From Candidatus Zixiibacteriota bacterium (GTDB lineage: Bacteria > Zixibacteria > MSB-5A5 > GN15 > FEB-12), in assembly GCA_028289585.1 (NCBI GenBank), contig JANQPI010000043.1, positions 1 to 35,152 of the forward strand: a stretch of 35,152 bases of DNA. The letters are read 5' to 3'. A program made the translations under genes and the position numbers. The notes under the pieces are model-generated. The model had not been told where the DNA came from and did not search any database. It saw only the letters and a list, made by a program, of their open reading frames with translations. Shown piece by piece: positions 1-7,969 of the stretch (positions are counted from its first letter, which is position 1; every line of letters starts with the position of its first letter).

Positions 1-97
1 CCCGTACCGCTCAGATGACAACTACGTTCAGGAGGGATTCGAGGACCGTCTCAAGACGCGCAACCCGCAGCTCGAAAAGCGAATCCACTTCGCGAAC
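1..97. repeat. Terminal direct repeat, left copy (identical to 35056-35152)
   Basis: The first 97 bases are identical, base for base, to the last 97 bases of the window. Both copies are read in the same frame as the same protein segment (the start of a FlgD/Por-like C-terminal domain). This is what a circular contig with a k-mer overlap looks like. It could also be a graph loop closed on two paralogous gene ends. Confidence 0.97.
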
Positions 98-310
98 CTG
101 CCGCCGAAGTGCACGATTGAGATCTACTCACTGGATGGTGACCGGATCATTACGATTGATCACGACGAACCACCAAACTCGCCGAATGCATCGCACGCAA
201 TCTGGAATATTGTCAGCCGGAATCGGCAGATTGTGACGTCGGGGACATACTACTGGGTGGTGACCTCCGACCAGCGCACCCAGATCGGCACCCTGGTGAT
301 CATCAAGTAG
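2..310 (+). CDS. C-terminal fragment of secreted protein with FlgD/Por-like C-terminal domain
   Basis: The 102 codons from position 2 are open and end in TAG at 308-310, with no start inside the window. The fragment begins in a PYRSDDNY segment, the typical entry of the beta-sandwich domain at the C-terminus of many secreted FCB-group proteins (consensus YPNPY). It then shows IEIYSLDGDRI, a central Trp (AIWN) and a final SGTYYWVVTS...GTLVIIK, the usual end strands of FlgD-Ig/Por-like sorting domains. Because bases 1-97 equal the right end of the window in the same frame, this is very probably the missing end of the gene starting at 32939. Joined, the protein would be 808 residues. The KOW gene on the other strand ends 13 bases downstream, so the two are convergent. 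Confidence 0.8.
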   Translation, partial: PYRSDDNYVQEGFEDRLKTRNPQLEKRIHFANLPPKCTIEIYSLDGDRIITIDHDEPPNSPNASHAIWNIVSRNRQIVTSGTYYWVVTSDQRTQIGTLVIIK

Positions 311-323
311 TCCGAAGGATCTG

Positions 324-1439
324 CTACCCCTCGATCATTTCGACATTGGCGCGCGGCACCGTTGCCTCGGAACCATCGTCGAACTTCACCGTCAACACAC
401 GCGCTTTCGACTCCGATTCTAGCGCCGTCAACTGTGGCGGCAGACCGGTGACCGCACCGAGCTTGCCAAAGTGCGGATGACGGATGACTCGAATCGGTGA
501 ACCGATGCTGAGGCCAAGCACGTCACCAGCCGTTTCCTCAGCCGCTTTCTCAGCGGCGGGAATGACGACCTCGGGGCGAATGACACCGGCGCGAATCTGG
601 GTCGCACCGTTCATGGACGCGCTTTCGCCCTCGTGGCGCCTGAGCAGGTCGAACGTCTTTTGCGCCATCGTGATCTGACCGAAACCCTCGGTGACGACGA
701 GTTTGGTGTAGATATCTTCCGATCCGGTAATCGCGACCCCAATATCGTAGCCGAGGAAGTCGCGCAGATCTTTGTCGTCGAATCCGCCGACAACAATGCC
801 GCGGACCTTGAGCTCTATCGCCTTCTTGAGGGCGGCAGCGGTAACAAGTGAGCCGCCGACCAGAATCTTGTCTTTGTGCTCGGGTTTGATGAGGTCGTCG
901 GAGAGAACGACCGACGGATTGTCGACCGCGATCTCGACCTGGCCGTGGGTCTCGCCGCCGATACCAAAGATTCCCTGGATGAACGATGCTGAGGTGGAAA
1001 CGACAACACCCTCGTTGGGAATCACTTCGGTGATGGTCCCGGAGAGGTACGCTTTCACCTCAACCGGTGTCGGCTCGGCGCGCTGCAGAACCTGTCCGGT
1101 GACCTTGGAGATCGACTCAATCGTTCCCGAGATCGTCGCCTTACTCTCACTCTTGAAGATCCAGAGAGTGACCGAACGAGCGATAACCTCACCTTCGGCC
1201 ATCGGGTCGCCCTCTTTCTTAATCATCACCGAGTCGATGTCCTCCGGCGGGATGCCAAGCTGGTTACTGACATTGATCGGCTGGACCGCACCGGGGAGGA
1301 GGGTGCGGGCAACAACGTCGTCGGGACCGACCGTGTCGCCTACCTTGACGAGCACGTCCCCTTTGAGCGGGAGGATGCGGCGTTTTTCAACCGTGAGATT
1401 CTCAGTGACTTTCAGTCCGGGAGTATATGCGTGAGCCAT
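324..1439 (-). CDS. KOW-motif protein with N-terminal barrel-sandwich region, third gene of the GlmL operon
   Basis: This is a 371-residue soluble protein with no signal peptide or membrane segment. The N-terminal part (about 20-130) is rich in short beta strands with GDVLVKVGDTVGPDD, reminiscent of barrel-sandwich (RnfC or biotinyl-like) folds. The middle (about 175-290) has an alpha/beta pattern with DKILVGGSLVTAAALKKA and RGIVVGGFDDKDL. The end (about 313-371) is a KOW/SH3-like beta barrel with IRVIRHPHFGKLGAVT and a closing VPRANVEMIEG. It lies 32 bases downstream of the PsbP-like gene and is the last gene of the three-gene operon facing the cassette array. I know of no assigned function. 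The context suggests a cytosolic partner of the GlmL-like ATPase or of the membrane complex. The KOW call is fairly safe, the barrel-sandwich call less so. Confidence 0.8.
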   Translation of the reverse strand: MAHAYTPGLKVTENLTVEKRRILPLKGDVLVKVGDTVGPDDVVARTLLPGAVQPINVSNQLGIPPEDIDSVMIKKEGDPMAEGEVIARSVTLWIFKSESKATISGTIESISKVTGQVLQRAEPTPVEVKAYLSGTITEVIPNEGVVVSTSASFIQGIFGIGGETHGQVEIAVDNPSVVLSDDLIKPEHKDKILVGGSLVTAAALKKAIELKVRGIVVGGFDDKDLRDFLGYDIGVAITGSEDIYTKLVVTEGFGQITMAQKTFDLLRRHEGESASMNGATQIRAGVIRPEVVIPAAEKAAEETAGDVLGLSIGSPIRVIRHPHFGKLGAVTGLPPQLTALESESKARVLTVKFDDGSEATVPRANVEMIEG

Positions 1440-1471
1440 AGTTCAACTAGTACCGTTACGTGAGATGGACG

Positions 1472-2248
1472 TTAGCTTTCTTGTTCACTTCCGCGTCTCC
1501 GACGAAACGCTATCAGAGCGATTCCGAGGAGGAGTACGGCTGCGATGATATATATCCAGTTTGGGATTGTCGTGCTGCCACCGGCGGACTCGGATTCGAG
1601 ATCGATCTCGGCGACCCGAACCGGTGCAATCTGCTCGGGGAGTGGTTCACCAGTCGAAAAAGAGCCGATCATGCCGGCGAAAAGCGCTGCAACCTTGTCA
1701 AAACGTTCCACCGGCGAATAGACGTAGAAATTCGCGACGCCACGTTCGTAGAGTTTGATGACCAGCAGGTTGCGGCGTAACACCTCGTCACCAAAGCGGT
1801 CTCCGGTCAATGTCGCGATGATTCCGCGTGATTCATCGTAGACGATCGACGTCTGCAGAATCGGATTCGCAAAATCTGACAGTGGCTGTTTGAGGATCTC
1901 GCCTCCGAAGACCTCGCGAAGAGTTGACATGAGGGAATCGGGAGCGGCGCCGGTCAATTCACCGACCGTGTCGACAGTCAGAAAGAGATATTCCTGTTCG
2001 TGGAACGGGATCGTATCGCGTGGCGCCAGGACAACTTCGTAGGCCGGTATGGTGCCGTCGCGACTTTGGCGACTCAGGAAAAAGTTAACCGTGGTAAACG
2101 GAACCTGCTCCCAGCTCTCCGGATATTCGAAGTAGAACTTCCCATTGAAGGAGATGAAGTACTGGTTGGCTGCGGCCGGCAGGGCAAGGAGCAGCAGCAG
2201 CCCTATCACCCGCATCGTGATCCCCCGACCCCGTCGCTGTTGCGTCAT
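1472..2248 (-). CDS. Exported, C-terminally anchored protein with PsbP-like domain
   Basis: This 258-residue protein starts at an ATG that overlaps the TGA of the upstream GlmL-like gene by one base (TGATG), which implies translational coupling. A second ATG at 2212 would put a cleaner signal peptide (MRVIGLLLLLALPAAANQ) at the start. The mature part opens with FNGKFYFEYPESWEQVPF, the pattern of PsbP-like domains of exported bacterial proteins. It ends in a hydrophobic helix (IYIIAAVLLLGIALIAF) followed by RRRRG, which places the tail in the cytoplasm and the domain outside. A reading that extends upstream to 2290 overlaps the GlmL gene and is unlikely. Its role is unknown. It is probably the extracytoplasmic member of the operon that faces the cassette array. 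Confidence 0.8.
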   Translation of the reverse strand: MTQQRRGRGITMRVIGLLLLLALPAAANQYFISFNGKFYFEYPESWEQVPFTTVNFFLSRQSRDGTIPAYEVVLAPRDTIPFHEQEYLFLTVDTVGELTGAAPDSLMSTLREVFGGEILKQPLSDFANPILQTSIVYDESRGIIATLTGDRFGDEVLRRNLLVIKLYERGVANFYVYSPVERFDKVAALFAGMIGSFSTGEPLPEQIAPVRVAEIDLESESAGGSTTIPNWIYIIAAVLLLGIALIAFRRRRGSEQES

Positions 2249-4098
2249 CAGGCCGGCAGCTCCGGATAGATGTTGAGTTCTTTGAACCACGTCGTCAGGT
2301 ACTTAACCCGATCTCCGGCGTTCAAGCTGGACAGGTCGAACGGCCGACCGCGCCCGTCCAGGATCAGGCCAACGACGCCGCCATGGACGGTTGTCTCGAT
2401 CTTTTTGCCCGGCCCAGCGCCCATGTCGAAGTTTCCAAGAGGTTCGAACGATGCCTTGGCGGTTACCGGCAGACCGTTCTCGGCAACGCCGAGGTTGAAG
2501 AGCTTCATCTCCAAATGATTGAGCGTGCCGGTGACAGTACCGTCGGGCAGCTCAATCGAATAGTTCATGACTGGACCACCCTTTTTCGACTCACCATGCG
2601 GCGCCACACAGGTGCCGAGGTGAATGAGGCAGTCTTTGGCAAAGACTTCGGTCGCGGCCGAGGGTTGCACCTCGGTGAGTACACCAAGCTGCGGCATCAT
2701 GAAGATCGAGTCGACGGCAAGCCGTGTCACACCCTCCGGGAGGAACGCGTCGATCATCATCATTGCCGACTGCTGACGCCGCGGTGCGTGAGAGAGGACT
2801 CCGCCCGATCCGATGAGCATGTCAAGTTGCATCATGTTGACAATTGTCGCGCCGGACGTTGTCTGTTCGAAGGCGTCAGCGATCGTTCGCTGCTGCTGAA
2901 CACCCTTAAGCTCGGTGGCGAAGTTCTTGTGCTGAATGAAGGCGAGTCGAAGGGCTTCCTTGGCGATCGCCTGTTCGAAGACAAGCTCTTCCAGGGACTG
3001 TGGAATCGTCGTTGGACGAATCATCTTGTTCTTCACGCGGTTGCGCAGATCGCGTTCATCCATGTCGAACGGAACCCAGCGCATGACCATCGGCAACGTC
3101 GCCTCAGCAAAGACGTTCGAGATCGAGTACGACATCCCGAGGTTGGCGGAAACCGTACGGTTGAACACGGGCGTCTGGCCATCGGGACGGAAGACCGAAA
3201 AGACGTCGGTCGTCGCGCCACCGATATCGACTCCGACGGCGGTGATTTTGTACTGGTCGGCAATCGTCTGAATGATTAACCCAACCGCACCCGGTGTCGG
3301 CATAATCGGGGCATCGGTCCAGGACATGAGCTTCTTGTAGCCCGGAGCCTGAGCCATGACGTGTTCCATGAACAGTTCGTGGATCTCTTCTCGTGCCGGG
3401 CCGAGATTCTCCTCCTCCAGCGTGGGGCGGAGATTGTCGACGACACGGAGGTCAACTTTCTCGTCGAGCGTCTCCTTGACATTCGGTGTCGCATCCTTGT
3501 TACCGGCGTAGATAATCGGCAGATTGTACCCCGAGCCGAGTCGCGGTTTCGGGTCGGCCGCGGAGACGAGTTCGGCAATCTCAACGACGTGCGTCTTGGT
3601 ACCGCCGTCGATACCGCCTGACAGCAGGATCATATCAGGCCGCAGCGCTCGGATGCGTTCGATCTGTTGGTGGGGGAGACGTTTATCATTCGACGCGATA
3701 ACGTCCATCACGATCGCCCCGGCACCGAGAGCGGCACGCTCGGCCGACTCGGCGGTCATTGAGCGTACGACACCCGCGACCATCATCTGCAGTCCACCAC
3801 CGGCCGAGGAGGTCGAGATGTAAACATCGGTACCGGTTGTGCCGTTGGACGGCGTTATGATGCGGCCGTCCTCACCCAGCAGTTGTCGGCCGGAGAGCTC
3901 TTGAAGCTCCTGGACCGCGTTGAGCACGCCCATCGTGACATCTTCAAACGGAGCTTCGACAGTCGTCGGCGCTTCACCGCGCGATTTGAGGCGGTATTCG
4001 CCGTTGTCGTATTCGATAAGGATGGCTTTGGTCGTGGTCGATCCGCAGTCGGTCGCAACGATGACTTTGATGTTATCGGGGTTATCAAACTTGGCCAT
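2248..4098 (-). CDS. glmL: GlmL/MutL-family ASKHA ATPase (glutamate mutase L-like)
   Basis: This 616-residue cytosolic protein has a full ASKHA layout. Phosphate-1 is ATDCGSTTTKAIL (about 15-27), phosphate-2 is VGVDIGGATTDVF (about 288-300), and the adenosine loop is LIGSGGVLSHAP (about 428-439). A further LLSGGIDGGTKTH lies at about 158-170. This matches the family named glutamate mutase L, thought to be a chaperone or reactivase-like partner of B12-dependent glutamate mutase in clostridia. It is unrelated to mismatch-repair MutL. No glutamate mutase subunit or other B12 enzyme is in the window. The gene instead heads an operon with a PsbP-like exported protein and a KOW protein, divergent from twelve membrane-complex genes. 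I infer that its client here is that complex. The symbol denotes the family, not a proven function. Confidence 0.88.
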   Translation of the reverse strand: MAKFDNPDNIKVIVATDCGSTTTKAILIEYDNGEYRLKSRGEAPTTVEAPFEDVTMGVLNAVQELQELSGRQLLGEDGRIITPSNGTTGTDVYISTSSAGGGLQMMVAGVVRSMTAESAERAALGAGAIVMDVIASNDKRLPHQQIERIRALRPDMILLSGGIDGGTKTHVVEIAELVSAADPKPRLGSGYNLPIIYAGNKDATPNVKETLDEKVDLRVVDNLRPTLEEENLGPAREEIHELFMEHVMAQAPGYKKLMSWTDAPIMPTPGAVGLIIQTIADQYKITAVGVDIGGATTDVFSVFRPDGQTPVFNRTVSANLGMSYSISNVFAEATLPMVMRWVPFDMDERDLRNRVKNKMIRPTTIPQSLEELVFEQAIAKEALRLAFIQHKNFATELKGVQQQRTIADAFEQTTSGATIVNMMQLDMLIGSGGVLSHAPRRQQSAMMMIDAFLPEGVTRLAVDSIFMMPQLGVLTEVQPSAATEVFAKDCLIHLGTCVAPHGESKKGGPVMNYSIELPDGTVTGTLNHLEMKLFNLGVAENGLPVTAKASFEPLGNFDMGAGPGKKIETTVHGGVVGLILDGRGRPFDLSSLNAGDRVKYLTTWFKELNIYPELPA

Positions 4099-4171
4099 GG
4101 AATCAGCAACCAGTCCTCGATGAGGGTAACGGGTTAAGTCGTTGCCGCCGTTTCGCTCGCGGCAGGCCTGC

Positions 4172-4201
4172 TATATAAGGGAGCCGTTCTTTCGTTGTAA
4201 A
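4172..4201 (-). promoter_or_regulatory. Candidate sigma70-type promoter for the glmL operon
   Basis: Read on the minus strand, TTTACA (4201-4196) and TATATA (4177-4172) are separated by 18 bases. Transcription would start about 65 bases upstream of the glmL ATG. This is the most AT-rich spot of the divergent region. The call rests on consensus resemblance only. Confidence 0.45.
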
Positions 4202-4263
4202 GTCGATTGTGGCTGTCAGTCCGGTCGGAGTGGGCACGAATCGCTGCAAGTGCATAATTCTCC

Positions 4264-4292
4264 TTGACTTGGCCCACCGGCCCCGATACGTT
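4264..4292 (+). promoter_or_regulatory. Candidate promoter for the twelve-gene cassette operon
   Basis: TTGACT (4264-4269) is followed after 17 bases by TACGTT (4287-4292). The -35 is good and the -10 is weak. It would give a leader of about 160 bases before the first cassette gene at 4458, which itself has no clear Shine-Dalgarno sequence. Confidence 0.3.
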
Positions 4293-4457
4293 CCGCGCCA
4301 ACCGTTGCGAGACACATCTTCTGTCACTCGCGCGGTCGGGGATTGGTGGTAAAGGGAGCATGGCACCGCGGGTTTTGGAACGCATTTTCACGTTACAAAT
4401 GAACACTGACGCCGTTTCGGCCGTCGCCTTCCTGACGGGCTCACCTGCCATCCTCTC

Positions 4458-5693
4458 ATGAACGTTCGACGCCCCCTCTGTCTCCTCTTTGCAGTCTTTG
4501 CCATCGTTGGTCTGTCTCGAGCTCAGGACGGAGACGGCGCGGACACCGCTTCTGCTGAAATCATTGCCGAAGCCGCACCCGTCATCTCACCGCTTCCGGT
4601 ACCCAGCGTTACGGCCTCCGATGTTCCCAACGATGATGGCTCCGCGATTTTGGTCGAATGGGAGCTGTCGCCGTCCGACTCAGTCGGAGGGGCGGTAGTT
4701 GGTTATCGAATCTATCGGGCCTTTGCTGACTCAGGCGTCTTTGTTGTGATTGGCAATCGGTCAGCTCGCCAGAACTCGACGGTCAATGGTGAGGAAGTCG
4801 AACCGGGCGTTGACTATCTCTATCGAGTCGATGTCCTCGCGGTGCGCACCAACGCCGATGGCAGTAGCGATACCCTCGCGATTCCCTCACAGTCGAGTGT
4901 GCCCGTGGCCGCCGTCGTGCAGTGGTTCAACACAGATCGGCTATGGGCCTTGATCTGGTTTGTGATTATTGCGGCGGCAACGATCTATTTCATCGAAAAG
5001 GCTAAGCGGGGTGGCAATATCTACGTTCGGAAGATCGGTGGTATTGACGCTGTCGATGACGCCATCGGTCGTGCTACCGAGATGGGTCGCAAAGTCTTCT
5101 TCGTGCCGGGTATTCAGGATATGAACGATGTCCAGACGATTGCCGGTATCGCTATTCTGGGCCGCGTTGGCGCTGTCGCCGCGGAATATGAAACACGACT
5201 CGAAGTGCCGACGTCGCGCTCCATGGTCATGGTCACGGCCCGCGAAACGCTGAAGGAATCGTATTCCAAGGCTGGTCGTCCCGATTCATTCCAGGAAGAT
5301 CAGGTCTATTATCTGACTGACGAACAGTTTGCGTATGCGGCGGCGGTTGACGGTCGCATTGTCCGGGAACGCCCGGCGACGATCTTCTATATGGGTGCGT
5401 TTTTTGCCGAGTCCCTGATTCTCTCCGAAACCGGTAATGCTGCTGGCGCGATTCAGATTGCCGGTACCGCCGAACCTACCCAGCTCCCGTTCTTTGTCGC
5501 TGCCTGTGATTACACGCTTCTGGGAGAGGAATTGTTTGCGGCCTCAGCTTATCTCTCTCGAGAGCCGCGCCAGCTCGGTTCACTCAAGGGGCAGGATTTC
5601 GGGAAAGGGATCTTTCTACTCGCCATTTTGCTCGGGGTCATTTTGGCCACCGCGAATCTGATCGACCTTTCACAGTACTTCAGGATTAACTAA
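4458..5693 (+). CDS. Cassette protein A1: FN3 ectodomain, membrane anchor, DUF6754-like domain
   Basis: This 411-residue protein starts with a signal-like segment (about 6-20) and continues with an acidic linker. An FN3-like beta domain follows (about 50-150; ILVEWELSPSD, GYRIYRA, YLYRVDVLAV). A membrane helix (about 162-179) ends in EKAKRGG, which puts the rest in the cytoplasm. The conserved domain (about 188-385) carries DAIGRATEMGR, PGIQDMNDV, TDEQFAY, RERPATIF, GAIQIAGT and FFVAACDYTLLGEELFAASAYLS. A last hydrophobic helix lies at about 388-405. I recall this domain as DUF6754, of unknown function. A1 opens the first cassette, 13 bases before B1. A2 and A3 are close relatives in the cytoplasmic part and poor ones in the ectodomain. 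The family link is from memory; the architecture is read directly. Confidence 0.85.
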   Translation: MNVRRPLCLLFAVFAIVGLSRAQDGDGADTASAEIIAEAAPVISPLPVPSVTASDVPNDDGSAILVEWELSPSDSVGGAVVGYRIYRAFADSGVFVVIGNRSARQNSTVNGEEVEPGVDYLYRVDVLAVRTNADGSSDTLAIPSQSSVPVAAVVQWFNTDRLWALIWFVIIAAATIYFIEKAKRGGNIYVRKIGGIDAVDDAIGRATEMGRKVFFVPGIQDMNDVQTIAGIAILGRVGAVAAEYETRLEVPTSRSMVMVTARETLKESYSKAGRPDSFQEDQVYYLTDEQFAYAAAVDGRIVRERPATIFYMGAFFAESLILSETGNAAGAIQIAGTAEPTQLPFFVAACDYTLLGEELFAASAYLSREPRQLGSLKGQDFGKGIFLLAILLGVILATANLIDLSQYFRIN

Positions 5694-5706
5694 CTCAGGT
5701 CTGCCG

Positions 5707-6372
5707 ATGCGCCGCGAAGTACCATTACTCATTACCTTCATCACCGGAGTTGTTTTTGCCCTCTCGTACTTCATTCCCGGTGGTTGGCTTGGTCAGACTG
5801 AGCGGGTATTCGGTGATTGGATTACGATCGTTCAGGCGTTTGCAGTCTGGTTGGGTGTGCTCAATCTGCTCAAGATCTCCCTCATCAAGATCCAGCGTAA
5901 AGAACACGATTGGGGGTACTCGGTTGTCATCGCGGTCTGTTTGGTTGGTACCATTGCAGCTGGCATGTACTCCGGATTTGCCCCCCAATTTGAGTCGTTC
6001 CGTGATCCTGAGACGCCGTTTAACTTTATCTTTCGGAATATCTTCGCGCCCCTTGGGGCGACGATGTTTGCGATTTTGGCGTTCTATGTCGCCTCGGCCT
6101 CGTACCGAGCGTTTCGTGCCCGTAATCGCGAAGCTACAATTCTCCTGATCGCATCATTCTTCGTGATGGGCGGACGAGTGCCGCTGCTTGACTCAATCTT
6201 CATGCCGATTATCGACGGTACATTCTTCGCCGACTTCGCCGGTTGGATTATGAGTTATCCCGTTACTGCCGGTCAGCGTGCGATTGCGATCGGTATTGCT
6301 CTGGGAATTATGGCCAGTTCGCTCCGCGTGATTCTGGGCATCGAACGATCACACATTGGCGGAGGCAACTAG
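5707..6372 (+). CDS. Cassette protein B1: polytopic membrane protein
   Basis: This 221-residue protein has about six hydrophobic helices (near 6-23, 39-56, 72-88, 116-134, 145-165 and 187-208). Signatures shared with B2 and B3 are a basic loop after helix 2 (NLLKISLIKIQRKEHDW), ATMFAILAFYVASASYRAFRARN (about 118-140), and the C-terminal GQRAIAIGIALG plus ILGIERSHIG. The arginine-rich SYRAFRARN segment is the strongest and probably sits on the cytoplasmic face. No catalytic motif or transporter family is recognised. B1 lies between A1 and C1, with 3 bases before C1. Its role as a structural subunit of a membrane complex is inferred from context. Confidence 0.83.
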   Translation: MRREVPLLITFITGVVFALSYFIPGGWLGQTERVFGDWITIVQAFAVWLGVLNLLKISLIKIQRKEHDWGYSVVIAVCLVGTIAAGMYSGFAPQFESFRDPETPFNFIFRNIFAPLGATMFAILAFYVASASYRAFRARNREATILLIASFFVMGGRVPLLDSIFMPIIDGTFFADFAGWIMSYPVTAGQRAIAIGIALGIMASSLRVILGIERSHIGGGN

Positions 6373-6375
6373 CCC

Positions 6376-7311
6376 ATGGCCGGTCACTGGATCGCCGTTG
6401 CTATCAATGTCGTCGTTGGCCTGACCTTGGTTTGGGTCTTGGTCCGCACGATCCAGGGGCGACCGATTGAACGTCGGATCGTTTTTGTCTACATCGCGCT
6501 TGCCGTGGCAACACCCCTTTTCATGAAGCTTGAGGCGCCACTGGCCGAGACGCCGGAGGTTCAGTCGATCGTGACGACGATCAAGGAGCTACCGCCGGGC
6601 TCTCGAATTCTGATATCGTTTGATTATGATCCGCAGTCGGCTCCGGAGCTGCAGCCGATGGCCGAAGCGTTTATCAAGTTCGCATTCAAACAGCGTCACA
6701 AAGTAATCATCATGGGGCTGTGGCCACTCGGACCGGATCAGGCCAACCAGGCGATCCGCGCGGCCTTAGAAGATCCGTCGGTCGCCGAGCTCGCGCCCGA
6801 GTACGGTGTCGACTATGTCAACCTCGGCTTCCAGTCGGGCAATGAGTTTGTGATTCAGGGAATGGGTTCGGCCTTTAAGAACATGTTCCCCCAGGATGAG
6901 CGTGGGACGATCTACGACAATATTCCGATCCTCAGGGGGGTGACCAACTTCTCCAATGTCGATTACGTTCAGGTCTTTTCCTCCGGGAAGCCGGGAACGC
7001 GGGAGTGGGTTCAGGTTGCGGCCGACCGCTTTGGTGCGACTGTGGGCGGCGGAACGACGGCGGTTCAGGCACCGGAGATGTATCCCTTCCTTCGCTCTAA
7101 CCAGTTGATTGGACTAATGGGCGGAATGACCGGCGCCGCGGAGTTTGAGAAGGCTGTCGAAGAACTGGGCAAAGCGAACACGTTTCTGCTATCACAGATG
7201 TTCGCGCACGCAACGGTCATTGTCTTCGTGATCTTTGGAAACATCGCGTACTTCCGGTCGCGTCGCCGAGATGCTTCAACGGATGCGCCAACACCGGGCG
7301 GGATTAGTTAA
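6376..7311 (+). CDS. Cassette protein C1: membrane-anchored extracytoplasmic alpha/beta protein
   Basis: This 311-residue protein has two N-terminal helices (about 6-23 and 35-50) separated by a basic loop (RTIQGRPIERR). A soluble domain follows (about 55-270), then a final helix (about 275-293) ending in RSRRR. The positive-inside rule places the soluble domain outside the membrane. Motifs shared with C2 are PPGSRILISFDYDP (about 73-86), ELQPM, YVNLGFQSGNE (about 147-157), FPQDERGT and LMGGMTGAAEFE (about 247-258). C3 keeps part of them. The strand-helix rhythm suggests a Rossmann-like fold, but I recognise no enzyme family. The conserved Asp and Glu could bind metal or another subunit; this is a guess. 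C1 is 3 bases from B1 and 3 from D1. Confidence 0.83.
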   Translation: MAGHWIAVAINVVVGLTLVWVLVRTIQGRPIERRIVFVYIALAVATPLFMKLEAPLAETPEVQSIVTTIKELPPGSRILISFDYDPQSAPELQPMAEAFIKFAFKQRHKVIIMGLWPLGPDQANQAIRAALEDPSVAELAPEYGVDYVNLGFQSGNEFVIQGMGSAFKNMFPQDERGTIYDNIPILRGVTNFSNVDYVQVFSSGKPGTREWVQVAADRFGATVGGGTTAVQAPEMYPFLRSNQLIGLMGGMTGAAEFEKAVEELGKANTFLLSQMFAHATVIVFVIFGNIAYFRSRRRDASTDAPTPGGIS

Positions 7312-7314
7312 GCC

Positions 7315-7968
7315 ATGAGTCTCGATATTGGCGTCTGGATTGGCGCCCTGCTGACCCTGGGAATCTTCTCGTTCTTGTACAGGGATAATCCCTTCTACAA
7401 GCTCTGCGAGTCGATCTTCGTTGGTGTCTCTGCCGGCTACTGGTTCTGCGTCTTCTTTTTCGACAACATGGTTCGGAAATTCTACTTCGGCGTCTTTCCG
7501 TCGGAAGCAGGTATCGAGCCCAAGTATTTCCTTATCGTCGGGGCAGTCCTCGGCGCGTTAATGCTGACACGTTTGATCCCATCGATAGGTTGGATCTCTC
7601 GCTGGCCGCTGTCGTTTATTGTCGGTGCTACCGCCGGCCTGTACATGATGCTCTTCTTCGTCTCCAACGGTCTCAATCAGGTCGCCGACACCATGTTGCC
7701 GCTTTATCGCGAAACCGCTGGGGGTGACTTCGATCCGGCTGAAACACTGGGTACAATTCTCGTCTTCATCGGAACGTTCACCGGTCTGATCTATTTCTTC
7801 TTTTCCAAGGAACACAAGGGATTGTTCGGCGGAGCTGCTCGCGTCGGTATCTTCTTCCTGATGGTTACCTTCGGTGCTGCGTTTGGGTATACGGTCATGA
7901 GCCGTATGTCGCTGCTAATCGGCCGCATGGATTTCCTCTTCCGCGACTGGTTGGGTCTGCTCGGATAG
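7315..7968 (+). CDS. Cassette protein D1: polytopic membrane protein
   Basis: This 217-residue protein is mostly hydrophobic. It starts with a helix containing FSFLYRDNPFYK (about 18-29), followed by GVSAGYW, both conserved in D2 and D3. Later shared motifs are SRWPLSFIVGATAGL, GLIYFFFSKEHKG and the C-terminal FGAAFGYTVMSRMSLLIGRM. The DNPxYK segment after the first helix and the SKEH turn are the polar spots most likely to matter. I know of no functional assignment. D1 closes the first cassette. Its TAG is one base before the ATG of A2, so translation of the two cassettes is probably linked. Confidence 0.83.
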   Translation: MSLDIGVWIGALLTLGIFSFLYRDNPFYKLCESIFVGVSAGYWFCVFFFDNMVRKFYFGVFPSEAGIEPKYFLIVGAVLGALMLTRLIPSIGWISRWPLSFIVGATAGLYMMLFFVSNGLNQVADTMLPLYRETAGGDFDPAETLGTILVFIGTFTGLIYFFFSKEHKGLFGGAARVGIFFLMVTFGAAFGYTVMSRMSLLIGRMDFLFRDWLGLLG

Positions 7969-7969
7969 C

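Larger units (their letters stand above)
4099..4457. other. Divergent intergenic region between the glmL operon and the cassette array
   Basis: These 359 bases separate two divergent operons. No convincing small gene is seen: the short frames here lack a Shine-Dalgarno sequence and resemble no family I know. The region holds one promoter-like pair facing each way, listed separately. No clear operator palindrome or riboswitch stands out. A shared control region would keep the ATPase operon and the membrane cassettes in balance. Confidence 0.6.

Noticed and set aside
772-1434. Plus-strand frame of 220 codons opposite the KOW gene
   Set aside because: It is Ser/Thr/Arg-rich antisense of a well-formed protein, without a ribosome binding site.
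2383-3279. Plus-strand frame of 298 codons inside the GlmL-like gene
   Set aside because: It is antisense to conserved ASKHA motifs and has the His/Arg/Asp-rich look of a shadow frame.
2248-4098. DNA mismatch repair MutL
   Set aside because: Only the name is shared. The protein has ASKHA phosphate motifs and not the GHKL ATPase motifs of mismatch-repair MutL.
4134-4451. Minus-strand frame of 105 codons in the divergent control region
   Set aside because: Arg/Thr-rich with no family, no Shine-Dalgarno sequence, and it runs across both candidate promoters.
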